This document shows positions 1-6,846 of a DNA stretch of 6,964 bases, piece by piece. Under the pieces are notes generated by a model. The model saw nothing but the letters and a program-made list of their open reading frames with translations. It was not told the origin of the DNA and did not search any database. Numbering within the stretch: position 1 is the first letter of the stretch; each line of letters starts with the position of its first letter. The DNA is from Lachnospiraceae bacterium (GTDB taxonomy: Bacteria; Bacillota_A; Clostridia; Lachnospirales; Lachnospiraceae): assembly GCA_017996675.1 (NCBI GenBank), contig JAGOGN010000077.1:1-6964 (forward strand), written 5' to 3'. A program made the translations under genes and the position numbers.

Positions 1-376
1 CAGCCACAAAAATAATCATTGCAATCTTTGCCGCCTCCGAAGGTTGGAACTGAATGGGTCCTATTTCAAGCCAACGCTTTGATCCATTATGATCCGTACC
101 TATAAAAATAACCGCAACACATAATGCGAATGAACCTAAATAAATCAAGAAAGATAACTTTTCCAGCCATTTATATGGAAAAAAAATCATAATTACCATC
201 CCGGCTGTACCGAGAATCATTGCCTTTAGCTGATTCTTCAAAAAATAGGCACCATCTAAAAATTGTACAGATGCATTCGCATAACTTGCGCTATAAAGCA
301 TCAGCAAGCCAAAAGCCATCAGAAAAAAAATCACAAACAAAAGACTATAGTCAAAATAGGTATGTTTTTTTACCAT
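1..376 (-). CDS. ftsW: FtsW/SpoVE-family SEDS peptidoglycan glycosyltransferase, N-terminal part (runs off window)
   Basis: Only the first 125 codons are present; the gene continues beyond the left edge. The SEDS family comprises polytopic membrane proteins that polymerise lipid II into glycan strands together with a class B PBP, at the septum (FtsW) or in spore cortex synthesis (SpoVE). Seen here: a short basic N-terminus, a first membrane segment at about residues 11-31 ending in the family-typical 'MLYSAS', further hydrophobic segments at about 53-67 and 73-92, and the hallmark 'NGSKRWLEIG' followed by 'FQPSE' (about 97-114). The ATG lies 3 bp after the murD stop, with AAGGAG 6 nt upstream, so translation is probably coupled to murD. 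The catalytic region lies outside the window. The sequence cannot tell division FtsW from sporulation SpoVE; placement after murD fits either. Family assignment is near certain, the symbol less so. Confidence 0.93.
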   Translation of the reverse strand, partial: MVKKHTYFDYSLLFVIFFLMAFGLLMLYSASYANASVQFLDGAYFLKNQLKAMILGTAGMVIMIFFPYKWLEKLSFLIYLGSFALCVAVIFIGTDHNGSKRWLEIGPIQFQPSEAAKIAMIIFVA

Positions 377-379
377 TTG

Positions 380-1741
380 TTACTCCTTAATTTGATTCAC
401 TATGGATTTAAATAACTTACCTCTTTCTTCATAGTTCGGGAACATTCCCCAACTTGCGCACGCTGGAGACAACAAAACAGCATCTCCTTCTTTCGCTTTT
501 TGAATCGCAAGTTCCATTGCTTCTTCAAAACTCTTTGCCAGACAATATTGATTCATTCCATGTTTCTTTGCTGTTTGAGCTATTTTTTCTGCTGTAGCTC
601 CGATTAAAATCAGTAACTTCACTTTAGAATCAAATGCTTCAATCCAATCGTCAAAATCATTGCCTTTATCATATCCACCACCAATCAAAATGGTTGGTCT
701 GTTCATTGCTCGAATTCCTTGTATTGCTGCATCCGGATTAGTTGCCTTAGAATCATTGTAATATACAACGCCTTTCTTTTGCGCTACAAATTCAATTCGA
801 TGTTCGACCGCTTTAAAATTGCGAATCGTCTCAATAATTTGCTCTTTGGGAACACCAACAAATGTGCTGATTGCCATTGCAGCCATCACATTTTCCACAT
901 TGCACATTCCTACAAGATTCATATCGTGAATATTCATATACGGTTCAGTCGTTCCATTTGATTTCCTGCATATCCAGTCTTCTCTTACAAAAAACCCTTC
1001 TTCCAGTTCCTGTTTACTGGAAAAAAAGCAAACCTTAGCCTTTGTTTTCTCACTCATCTTACGTGTAACAAGATCATCGTAATTTAAGACACAGCAATCC
1101 GCTTCTGTCTGATTTTCAAAAATTCGTTCCTTGGCTCCAATGTAATTCTCCATGGTATGATGCCTGTTTAAATGATCTGGCTGAATATTTAAAACAGCAC
1201 TGACATTTGGATGGAACGAATCAATTGTCTCCAATTGAAAACTACTAATTTCTGCAACGGTAACTGTTTGTTCGTTCATTTCAGAAACCATTTGCGTATA
1301 AGGTACTCCAATATTTCCAACAACTTTTACAGATTCAAAATGGCTTTGCATAATTTCACCAACCAAAGACGTAGTTGTCGTCTTACCATTGGTTCCTGTA
1401 ATTCCAATCAAATTTCCCATTGAAAAACGATATGCTAGTTCAATTTCACCCCAAATTAATACATTCCTTTGCTTTAATTGTTGAATAACCGGTAAATCGG
1501 TTGGCACTCCCGGACTCATAATACAAATATCAATCTGATTTTTAATTTCTTCTGGCAACTTTCCAACCACAACTGGAACCATTCCCAACTTTTGTGATTG
1601 CTCCCAAACATCTTTTGGATTTAAATCTGGATTCTCGTCAAAAATGACAACCTTCATTTGATGCATCACCAAAAGTTCTGCAGCTGCGATTCCACTTTTT
1701 CCCATTCCAACAACTAAGAACTGCTTATTTTGTAAATTCAT
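380..1741 (-). CDS. murD: UDP-N-acetylmuramoyl-L-alanine--D-glutamate ligase MurD
   Basis: Cytoplasmic Mur ligase that adds D-glutamate to UDP-MurNAc-L-Ala using ATP. At 453 residues it has the family's normal length and three-domain plan. Seen: an N-terminal Rossmann-like UDP-binding domain starting 'FLVVGMGKSGIA' (8-19); the ATP-binding loop 'GITGTNGKTTTT' (113-124); 'AEISSFQLE' (163-171); 'NIQPDHLNRH' (185-194); 'EHRIEFV' (313-319); 'YYNDSKATNPDAA' (327-339); and the C-terminal 'LLSPACASWGMFPNYEERG' (423-441), typical of MurD rather than MurC, MurE or MurF. One oddity: the usual His-Asn pair before 'VENVMAA' reads Cys280-Asn281. The ATG is preceded by AGAGGG with 7 nt spacing. It lies 18 bp after mraY and 3 bp before ftsW, placing the soluble precursor step beside the membrane step. 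Confidence 0.97.
   Translation of the reverse strand: MNLQNKQFLVVGMGKSGIAAAELLVMHQMKVVIFDENPDLNPKDVWEQSQKLGMVPVVVGKLPEEIKNQIDICIMSPGVPTDLPVIQQLKQRNVLIWGEIELAYRFSMGNLIGITGTNGKTTTTSLVGEIMQSHFESVKVVGNIGVPYTQMVSEMNEQTVTVAEISSFQLETIDSFHPNVSAVLNIQPDHLNRHHTMENYIGAKERIFENQTEADCCVLNYDDLVTRKMSEKTKAKVCFFSSKQELEEGFFVREDWICRKSNGTTEPYMNIHDMNLVGMCNVENVMAAMAISTFVGVPKEQIIETIRNFKAVEHRIEFVAQKKGVVYYNDSKATNPDAAIQGIRAMNRPTILIGGGYDKGNDFDDWIEAFDSKVKLLILIGATAEKIAQTAKKHGMNQYCLAKSFEEAMELAIQKAKEGDAVLLSPACASWGMFPNYEERGKLFKSIVNQIKE
383..388 (-). promoter_or_regulatory. ftsW ribosome-binding site embedded in the last two murD codons
   Basis: AAGGAG forms the last two sense codons of murD (Lys452 AAG, Glu453 GAG), directly before the TAA stop, and lies 6 nt upstream of the ftsW ATG. 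Ribosomes finishing murD therefore clear the site that recruits for ftsW, which suggests tight translational coupling. Confidence 0.8.
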
Positions 1742-1759
1742 TTTTTATCCCTCTTTATT

Positions 1760-2716
1760 CTACAATCCAATATAGCCTAATACACATAAAAGGGTCGTTA
1801 CGATTGTAAATATCGCAACCACTCTGGTTTCTGACCAACCACCTAGTTCAAAATGATGATGAATCGGAGCCATACGAAAGATTCTCTTTCCACCAGTTTT
1901 CTTAAAATAAGTCACCTGAAGCATTACCGAAATCACTTCCAACAAATAAATAAATCCTACCAAAACAATAAAAAGTGGCATTTTTAATACATATGCGCTT
2001 GCTGCAACGAATCCACCAAGTGCAAGTGAGCCAGTATCTCCCATAATCACTTTCGCAGGATATACATTAAACATTAAAAATCCAAGCAACGCCCCAAAAA
2101 CCGCAAGGGCAAGTGGTTCAATTCCACCTTTTTTTACCATAGAAGCTATGCAAAAGAATATTGCTACTGGCACTGTAACCGTCGCCAATAATCCATCTAC
2201 TCCATCTGTAAAATTAGTTCCATTTACGGTTCCAATGATAACGATAAAAAATAGTGGTAAAGCAAAATATCCCATATGCAAATAATAACCATTGGTAAAT
2301 GGAATTAGTACATCAAAGGCTGCCAGCCCTTGATCCATCCACAAATAGACCCCAAAAGCTGCCGTAACCAGAATTTGAAGGAACATCTTCTGCTTTGGCA
2401 TTAATCCATCTTTATTACGTTTTACAACTTTTAAATAGTCGTCACAAAAACCAATCAGAGCAAAGCCCAGCACGACCCCCAGAATTGGTAATATTTTAGG
2501 ATATTTTCCGATATATATCAGGGACGTTAGAACAATTGGAATCAAAAAAATAAATCCCCCCATTGTTGGCGTTCCAGCTTTCATCTGATGTGATTTTAAT
2601 TCTTCTCTCTCTGTCTGACCCACCTTTAAACGTCTTAAAAGGGGAATAATAACTGGCGCAAGTAGCGCACTGAATGCAAACGAACAAAATACAGCAAGGA
2701 TAATGTATATACTCAT
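1760..2716 (-). CDS. mraY: Phospho-N-acetylmuramoyl-pentapeptide-transferase MraY
   Basis: Integral membrane enzyme that transfers phospho-MurNAc-pentapeptide from UDP to undecaprenyl phosphate, giving lipid I. 318 residues from the chosen start, close to the usual 320-360. Seen: a hydrophobic N-terminus; 'KAGTPTMGG' (46-54); the Asp pair D92-D93 in 'GFCDDYLK'; 'NGTNFTDGVDGLL' (165-177); 'MGDTGSLALGG' (225-235) with the conserved Asp227; and the His triad 286-288 in 'MAPIHHHFELGG'. About ten membrane segments are visible as hydrophobic runs. An in-frame GTG at 2725 would add three residues, but it lies inside the AGAGGTG ribosome-binding site, so ATG at 2716 is chosen. The stop is TAG. The 90-bp gap upstream carries a probable promoter, so mraY-murD-ftsW may be partly independent of the mraZ promoter. 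Confidence 0.97.
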   Translation of the reverse strand: MSIYIILAVFCSFAFSALLAPVIIPLLRRLKVGQTEREELKSHQMKAGTPTMGGFIFLIPIVLTSLIYIGKYPKILPILGVVLGFALIGFCDDYLKVVKRNKDGLMPKQKMFLQILVTAAFGVYLWMDQGLAAFDVLIPFTNGYYLHMGYFALPLFFIVIIGTVNGTNFTDGVDGLLATVTVPVAIFFCIASMVKKGGIEPLALAVFGALLGFLMFNVYPAKVIMGDTGSLALGGFVAASAYVLKMPLFIVLVGFIYLLEVISVMLQVTYFKKTGGKRIFRMAPIHHHFELGGWSETRVVAIFTIVTTLLCVLGYIGL

Positions 2717-2722
2717 GTTGTA

Positions 2723-2729
2723 CACCTCT
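2723..2729 (-). promoter_or_regulatory. mraY ribosome-binding site (decides the start)
   Basis: AGAGGTG ends 6 nt before ATG at 2716. The alternative in-frame GTG at 2725 is part of this same motif and has no Shine-Dalgarno of its own, which argues for the shorter protein. Confidence 0.75.
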
Positions 2730-2750
2730 CATATTATTTTTAACCTATAA

Positions 2751-2779
2751 AGTATAAGGCTTTTACGCATATAAATCAA
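2751..2779 (-). promoter_or_regulatory. Probable internal sigma-A-type promoter upstream of mraY
   Basis: Read on the minus strand, TTGATT (2779-2774) is followed after 17 bp by TATACT (2756-2751). The -10 matches TATAAT at five of six positions and the -35 matches TTGACA at four of six. A start near 2744 would give a leader of about 28 nt that contains the mraY ribosome-binding site. It sits in the longest gene-free gap inside the cluster. Its -35 hexamer and spacer length are identical to those of the promoter upstream of mraZ. Inferred from sequence only. Confidence 0.6.
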
Positions 2780-2806
2780 GTGCACATTCAAAATCCTGAT
2801 TGATTC

Positions 2807-4792
2807 TTAGTTTCCAAAAATACTTCCAGCATAGTTTTCTTCATAAGTTTTAATCTGAGTCATATCTTTCTTTCCTTCATCTGGATAAATATTCAGATAA
2901 GGAAGAATTTCAGTCATAATCTCTTTTGCAAGATTAGTCGCAAGAGAACTTTGCGCCTGATTTGCAACATTCGGTTCATCAACTACAACATAGATCAATA
3001 CTTTTGGATTATCAGCTGGTACATGACCAATGAAAGAAACCAAATACCGTTCTTCCTCACGAGGCAATTTTTGCGCAGTTCCTGTCTTTCCACCCATTGT
3101 ATAGCCATCTACTTTTGCACTTCTTCCCGTGCCTTCCTGTACAACAGAATATAGACATTGTTTCACATAAGCGCTTGTTTCTTTTGATACCGTCTGTTTT
3201 ACTACCGTTTTTTCATAATTTTCTACAACTGTTCCATCGCTTTTCTGAATTTCTTTTACAATATGTGGCTGATAATAAACCCCACCATTTACTAATGAAC
3301 TCATGCCACTAGCAACCTGAATCATGGTAGCATTAAAGTTCTGACCAAATGCATTCGTTGCCAAAGAAACATCCGAAGCATTCTTCAAATGATATACCAG
3401 ACTATCTGTTCTGGCTTCACCAGGTAAATCGATATTCGTTTTCAAACCAAATCCAAAAGTATCCTGGTATTTATAAAAATTATCTTTTCCAATTGTTCCA
3501 GCCATTTGCATCATCGCATCATTGCAAGAATTCATCAAAGCCTGTTTGATTGTTTCCAATCCATGACCTTCTCTTTTTACACAATGAATGGTATGTGTTC
3601 CAATGACTTCACTACCATCGCAAATATAGGTTTCAGTCCCTTGTAATTTCCCAGTATCGAGTCCGGTTGCTACCGTAAAAGGTTTTACGGTAGATCCAGG
3701 CTCATAGGTGTAGGTAATACAAAAGTTCTGCCATAAGTGATTTAAGAAATCGAGTTTAACTTTTTCTTCCATCTGAGCAATTTCTGCCTCTTGAAAAAAG
3801 GAAGTCAGCTCACGTGGTTTGTTCAAATTAAAGTTAGGGTAATTGGCCATTGCTAATATTTCTCCCGAATTCGGATCCATTACAACAACCCCTGTATTTT
3901 TACTTCCTAATTGTTTCGATGCTTTGATTGTCTGCACGGTTGCTGGATTTGCAACTGTTGTACTTGCCTTTGGTTCAACTACATTCCCAGCAAGGCTATC
4001 ATTAAATTTCTTCACTTTCTCTTCCACAATTGACTGAACAGTCGCATCAATTGTTGTGACTACTTTATTTCCATTAACGGCATTCTTGACCGTTATTTCA
4101 TACTCATTATCAGTGTTAAAATATCCATATTCTCTTCCGTTCATTCCATTCAACTGACTATTATAATAATTTTCTAGTCCATTTACTCCTAAATTTCCGG
4201 ATGTAGAAAAGCCTAGAACCGAGCTTGCAAGCGTATCAAACGGATAGAAGCGAATGTATTCTTTTTCAAACCAGACACCCTTAATATCCTCTGCAGTTTT
4301 TTTATCTTTCATGAGCTCCTGCAAAGGTTTTATACTTTCATAACTTGTCTTCTTTAAAAGAACAACGTACTGGCTGTTCTTTTTTTCTTCTAGAATCATG
4401 TACAAATTTTCTGCTTTTAAATCCGGAAAATATTTGACTAAAGATTGCACTGTGCTATCTACACGCTTAGGATTAGCATTCAAAACCTTACAGTCCAAAA
4501 TCACATTATAAACATCCGTACTCGTTGCAAGCACTGTTCCTTTTCGGTCAAGGATATCTCCTCGCTTATAGGGAATTGTTTTACTGTCATAATCGTGTTG
4601 GTCCAATACCTGTTTTTTATATTGCTGTCCACTTACAAGGCTAATATATACAATTCTTCCTAATAATAACAGCAAAAATACCAGGATGAAAGAGAAGAAC
4701 ACAAGTGCCTTCTTTTTCATCTTGATATTCATTTTCGGCTTTCTGTTACTATTTTTTTCATTTGTTGGTTTGTGTTGACGTTCTCTGGTCAC
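2807..4792 (-). CDS. Class B penicillin-binding protein, FtsI/SpoVD family transpeptidase
   Basis: Membrane-anchored DD-transpeptidase that cross-links peptidoglycan outside the membrane, normally partnering an FtsW/SpoVE-type SEDS protein; 661 residues. Seen: a basic cytoplasmic tail (1-28); one membrane anchor (about 29-52); a pedestal domain starting near 'YKRGDILDRKG' (75-85), including 'NGLENYYNSQL'; and the transpeptidase domain with S367-T-V-K, S422-C-N and K569-T-G ('GGKTGTAQK'), so all catalytic motifs are intact. No PASTA domain follows: the protein ends about 90 residues after the KTG motif. A Thr/Val/Ala-rich stretch (about 266-298) lies between the pedestal and 'GVVVMDP'. The start is GTG, with GAGGTGA giving 6 nt spacing from its GAGG core; the next ATG (codon 21) lacks a good site and would remove most of the basic tail. 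It lies 28 bp after the ftsL-like gene. A vegetative (PBP2B/FtsI) or sporulation (SpoVD) role cannot be decided from sequence. Confidence 0.95.
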   Translation of the reverse strand: MTRERQHKPTNEKNSNRKPKMNIKMKKKALVFFSFILVFLLLLLGRIVYISLVSGQQYKKQVLDQHDYDSKTIPYKRGDILDRKGTVLATSTDVYNVILDCKVLNANPKRVDSTVQSLVKYFPDLKAENLYMILEEKKNSQYVVLLKKTSYESIKPLQELMKDKKTAEDIKGVWFEKEYIRFYPFDTLASSVLGFSTSGNLGVNGLENYYNSQLNGMNGREYGYFNTDNEYEITVKNAVNGNKVVTTIDATVQSIVEEKVKKFNDSLAGNVVEPKASTTVANPATVQTIKASKQLGSKNTGVVVMDPNSGEILAMANYPNFNLNKPRELTSFFQEAEIAQMEEKVKLDFLNHLWQNFCITYTYEPGSTVKPFTVATGLDTGKLQGTETYICDGSEVIGTHTIHCVKREGHGLETIKQALMNSCNDAMMQMAGTIGKDNFYKYQDTFGFGLKTNIDLPGEARTDSLVYHLKNASDVSLATNAFGQNFNATMIQVASGMSSLVNGGVYYQPHIVKEIQKSDGTVVENYEKTVVKQTVSKETSAYVKQCLYSVVQEGTGRSAKVDGYTMGGKTGTAQKLPREEERYLVSFIGHVPADNPKVLIYVVVDEPNVANQAQSSLATNLAKEIMTEILPYLNIYPDEGKKDMTQIKTYEENYAGSIFGN

Positions 4793-4795
4793 AGT

Positions 4796-4802
4796 TCACC
4801 TC
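4796..4802 (-). promoter_or_regulatory. Ribosome-binding site supporting the GTG start of the PBP gene
   Basis: GAGGTGA, with its GAGG core 6 nt before GTG at 4792. It is a strong match to the 16S rRNA tail and favours this non-ATG start over the ATG 20 codons downstream. Confidence 0.7.
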
Positions 4803-4820
4803 ATCTTACTTCATTATCAT

Positions 4821-5348
4821 TTATCTTCCAAATATTTTACCAAACAGCGTTTCTGTTCCACTATCAGGAATATCCTGGTATTGTTCCATATAATCTGACT
4901 GATTCAGGTCATAGTATACCGTCTGTGCTTCTGTTGGGAATACCATTCCTAATTCAGTTGCTGCTCTCTGTCTAATCTGCGCTAGTGGAACTTTTGCTTG
5001 AGCGCGCATATATCTTGTGTCATTATCTAATTTCATCTCAGCTACCTCAGATTCTAATTTCGCAATCTGGTGCATTTTTGCATCTGCCTGTCCTCTCAGT
5101 TGTACATAATAGGACAAAACAACAAATAAACCAATTGTCATCAATGTAAGAAAAAAGAGGTATCCAGCATTCATAGACTTTGCCTTCTCCTTATTTTGTG
5201 CGACCGCTTGTCTTTCGCGAACTTTCCGTAGTTCCAAAGACTCATCCTGAGGTCTTCTCAATGGAGCGGTATTCAATTGTGTTGCAACACTTCCGTTTAC
5301 ATATACCTGCTTTTTATTTTGTGTTGGAACTGGTTTACTTGCTGCCAT
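4821..5348 (-). CDS. ftsL: FtsL-like septum-formation protein (single-pass, coiled coil)
   Basis: 175 residues with bitopic FtsL/DivIC architecture. Seen: a long, basic, polar N-terminus (1-60) with many Gln, Lys and Arg; one membrane segment (about 61-83); a leucine/valine-spaced helix likely to form a coiled coil (about 86-110); then 'RQRAATELGM' and 'PTEAQTVYY' (126-146), resembling the conserved end of FtsL/DivIC proteins; and an acidic, Tyr-rich tail ending 'LFGKIFGR'. FtsL proteins bridge the cytoplasmic divisome and the septal PBP/FtsW pair through DivIC and FtsQ/DivIB. The family diverges fast, so the call rests on topology, this short motif and location between rsmH and the PBP gene, the standard ftsL position. 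ATG is preceded by AAGGAAG with good spacing. It is longer than many FtsL proteins (about 120 residues) because of the extended N- and C-terminal tails. Confidence 0.85.
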   Translation of the reverse strand: MAASKPVPTQNKKQVYVNGSVATQLNTAPLRRPQDESLELRKVRERQAVAQNKEKAKSMNAGYLFFLTLMTIGLFVVLSYYVQLRGQADAKMHQIAKLESEVAEMKLDNDTRYMRAQAKVPLAQIRQRAATELGMVFPTEAQTVYYDLNQSDYMEQYQDIPDSGTETLFGKIFGR

Positions 5349-5393
5349 TTATGCACTTCCTTTCTCTTTTCCATTGCATTTCAATAAAGTTAC

Positions 5394-6332
5394 TTATCGT
5401 CTTTCAAATATACGAAGTTTTGCACTCTTTGCCCTCTTGTTATGTTCCATTTCCTCTTCTGTAGGGAGAATCGGTTTGCGACTGATGACCTTTCCTTTTG
5501 ATTTCTTCCCACAAATACAAACTGGAAATTCTCGTGGGCAAGTGCAAGGGTCTTCGTTTCTTTTAAAAATTGTCTTAACAATTCGGTCTTCCAAGGAGTG
5601 AAACGTGATTACGCAAATTCTTCCGCCCGGATTTAATAATTCAATCATTTCATCCAAGGTATCTTCCAGCACGCTCAATTCTCGATTTAATTCGATACGA
5701 ATTGCCTGGAAGGTTCTCTTTGCAGGATGTCCACCTGTAACCTGGATTTTCATCGGGATGGACTGGCGAATGATTTCTACCAATTCACCTGTCGTTTCGA
5801 TTGATCGTTCCTGTCTTCTTTGTACAATATGTTTCGCTATGTTTTTAGCAAATCGATCTTCTCCGTAATCTCTAATCATTCGGTATAAATCGCCTTCGCT
5901 ATACTCATTCACAATATCCTTTGCTGTCATACTCTGTCTTTGATCCATTCGCATGTCCAGCATCGCGTTTTCTTCCATATAAGTGAACCCTCTGGACTGA
6001 TCATCCAACTGAAAGGAAGACACTCCTAAGTCCAATAAAATTCCATCTACTTTTTCAATCTGTAGTTCTTCTACTACAGTTTTCATCTTTTCGTAATTGC
6101 TTCTTACAATTGTGACCCGGTCTTTAAATGGCTCCAATCTGTTTGATGCTGCACGAATTGCATCTTCATCCTGGTCAATGCCAATTAAACGTCCATTCTC
6201 ATTAAGCTTCTCACAAATATGATAACTATGTCCGCCACCGCCTAGCGTTCCATCTACATATATTCCATCTGGTTTAATTTGTAATCCTTCTATCGTTTCT
6301 TCCAGCAAAACCGAAATATGCTTAAATTCCAT
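5394..6332 (-). CDS. rsmH: 16S rRNA (cytosine(1402)-N(4))-methyltransferase RsmH (MraW)
   Basis: SAM-dependent enzyme that N4-methylates C1402 in the decoding centre of 16S rRNA; 312 residues, the normal length. Seen: N-terminal '[12 protein letters not shown]'; the SAM-binding '[11 protein letters not shown]' (26-36) and 'GIDQDEDAI' (51-59); '[12 protein letters not shown]' (99-110); 'LDMRMD' (125-130); '[15 protein letters not shown]' (202-216); 'TFHSLEDR' (243-250); and a C-terminal '[12 protein letters not shown]'. Four cysteines form CxC-x6-CxC (263-274). An in-frame ATG at 6350 overlaps the mraZ stop (TAATG) but has no Shine-Dalgarno; ATG at 6332 has GGAGG 7 nt upstream and begins at the family's usual N-terminus, so it is chosen. 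It lies 17 bp after mraZ and 45 bp before the ftsL-like gene, where I see no terminator or promoter. Confidence 0.97.
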   Translation of the reverse strand: MEFKHISVLLEETIEGLQIKPDGIYVDGTLGGGGHSYHICEKLNENGRLIGIDQDEDAIRAASNRLEPFKDRVTIVRSNYEKMKTVVEELQIEKVDGILLDLGVSSFQLDDQSRGFTYMEENAMLDMRMDQRQSMTAKDIVNEYSEGDLYRMIRDYGEDRFAKNIAKHIVQRRQERSIETTGELVEIIRQSIPMKIQVTGGHPAKRTFQAIRIELNRELSVLEDTLDEMIELLNPGGRICVITFHSLEDRIVKTIFKRNEDPCTCPREFPVCICGKKSKGKVISRKPILPTEEEMEHNKRAKSAKLRIFERR

Positions 6333-6339
6333 TCTGGGT

Positions 6340-6344
6340 CCTCC
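6340..6344 (-). promoter_or_regulatory. rsmH ribosome-binding site (decides the start)
   Basis: GGAGG, 7 nt before ATG at 6332. The upstream in-frame ATG at 6350 lies before this site and has no purine-rich motif of its own, so the start at 6332 is preferred. Confidence 0.8.
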
Positions 6345-6349
6345 ATTCA

Positions 6350-6781
6350 TTAAATGCTCAATCCCAAATCAGCCATATGCTCTGCAATCTCATCCATGTC
6401 ATCGTATTCATTGGATTCCTGCCACTTATCTTTACTCCATATCTCAATTCGGCTTAAAACACCTACAGAAACAATATCTTTCTCTAATCCAGCAAATTCT
6501 CTTAAAACCGAAGGAAGTAAAATTCTTCCCTGCTTATCCACTTCTACTGTTGCAGCTCCTGCAAAGAAGAATCTTGAAAATTTACGGGCATCTTTTGTGG
6601 TTAGGGAGACTTGCTTGAATTTCTCTTCTATGTTCGTCCATTCTTCCTGGGAATAAACGAATAAACAACCATCTAGTCCTTTTGTTACAACAAATTCATC
6701 TCCAAGGCTCTCGCGAAATTTCGAAGGAACAATTAAACGACCTTTACTATCAATTGTATGGCTGTATTCACCCATGAACAT
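6350..6781 (-). CDS. mraZ: Transcriptional regulator MraZ
   Basis: DNA-binding regulator at the head of dcw clusters. In studied bacteria it forms ring-shaped oligomers, binds tandem repeats in its own promoter region and represses or otherwise tunes the operon. 143 residues from the chosen start, with two SpoVT/AbrB-like swapped-hairpin repeats: '[20 protein letters not shown]' and '[20 protein letters not shown]', each with the DxxxR signature (DSKGR, DKQGR). '[14 protein letters not shown]' between them is strongly family-like. Start choice is ambiguous. ATG at 6781 gives the conserved 'MFMGEY' N-terminus, but its AAGG lies 12 nt away. ATG at 6790 adds Met-Thr-Thr but sits only 3 nt after the same AAGG. 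The family-like start is reported. The leader carries repeats fitting MraZ autoregulation. Confidence 0.95.
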   Translation of the reverse strand: MFMGEYSHTIDSKGRLIVPSKFRESLGDEFVVTKGLDGCLFVYSQEEWTNIEEKFKQVSLTTKDARKFSRFFFAGAATVEVDKQGRILLPSVLREFAGLEKDIVSVGVLSRIEIWSKDKWQESNEYDDMDEIAEHMADLGLSI

Positions 6782-6817
6782 AGTTGTCATTCACCTTCCC
6801 TTCTTCTCGTATGATGG

Positions 6818-6846
6818 TTATCCACAAAGTTATCAACTTATCCACC
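6818..6846. promoter_or_regulatory. DnaA-box-like cluster in the mraZ leader
   Basis: On the plus strand, TTATCCACA at 6818-6826 is a perfect match to the DnaA box TTATNCACA. TTATCCACC at 6838-6846 differs only in the last base and starts exactly 20 bp further on, about two helical turns. Between them TTATCAACT (6830-6838) is a weaker match with two differences. The sites lie between the MraZ-type boxes and the mraZ start codon, downstream of the predicted transcription start, where a bound protein could block elongation. Binding by DnaA is an inference. Confidence 0.5.

Noticed and set aside
2496..2732. Minus-strand frame of 78 codons overlapping the start of mraY in another frame
   Set aside because: It starts at an ATG inside the mraY leader, has no motif of any family and overlaps conserved MraY sequence.
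5349..5393. 45-bp gap between rsmH and the ftsL-like gene as a promoter or terminator site
   Set aside because: No convincing -35/-10 pair or hairpin with T tract; it holds only the ribosome-binding site AAGGAAG.
719..5868. Several plus-strand open frames of 64-94 codons opposite murD, the PBP, ftsL and rsmH
   Set aside because: They lie antisense to well-supported conserved genes, show no recognisable domains and are low-complexity Phe/Ser/Cys-rich shadows.
6805..6836. Possible second promoter with TTGATA as -35 closer to mraZ
   Set aside because: At 16 to 18 bp downstream there is no acceptable -10 hexamer; the TTGATT-17-TAAAAT pair upstream is much better.
6827..6839. Short inverted repeat AAGTT-ATC-AACTT
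   Set aside because: Only 5 bp per arm, and fully explained by the overlapping DnaA-box-like sequences; too short to claim as a separate operator.
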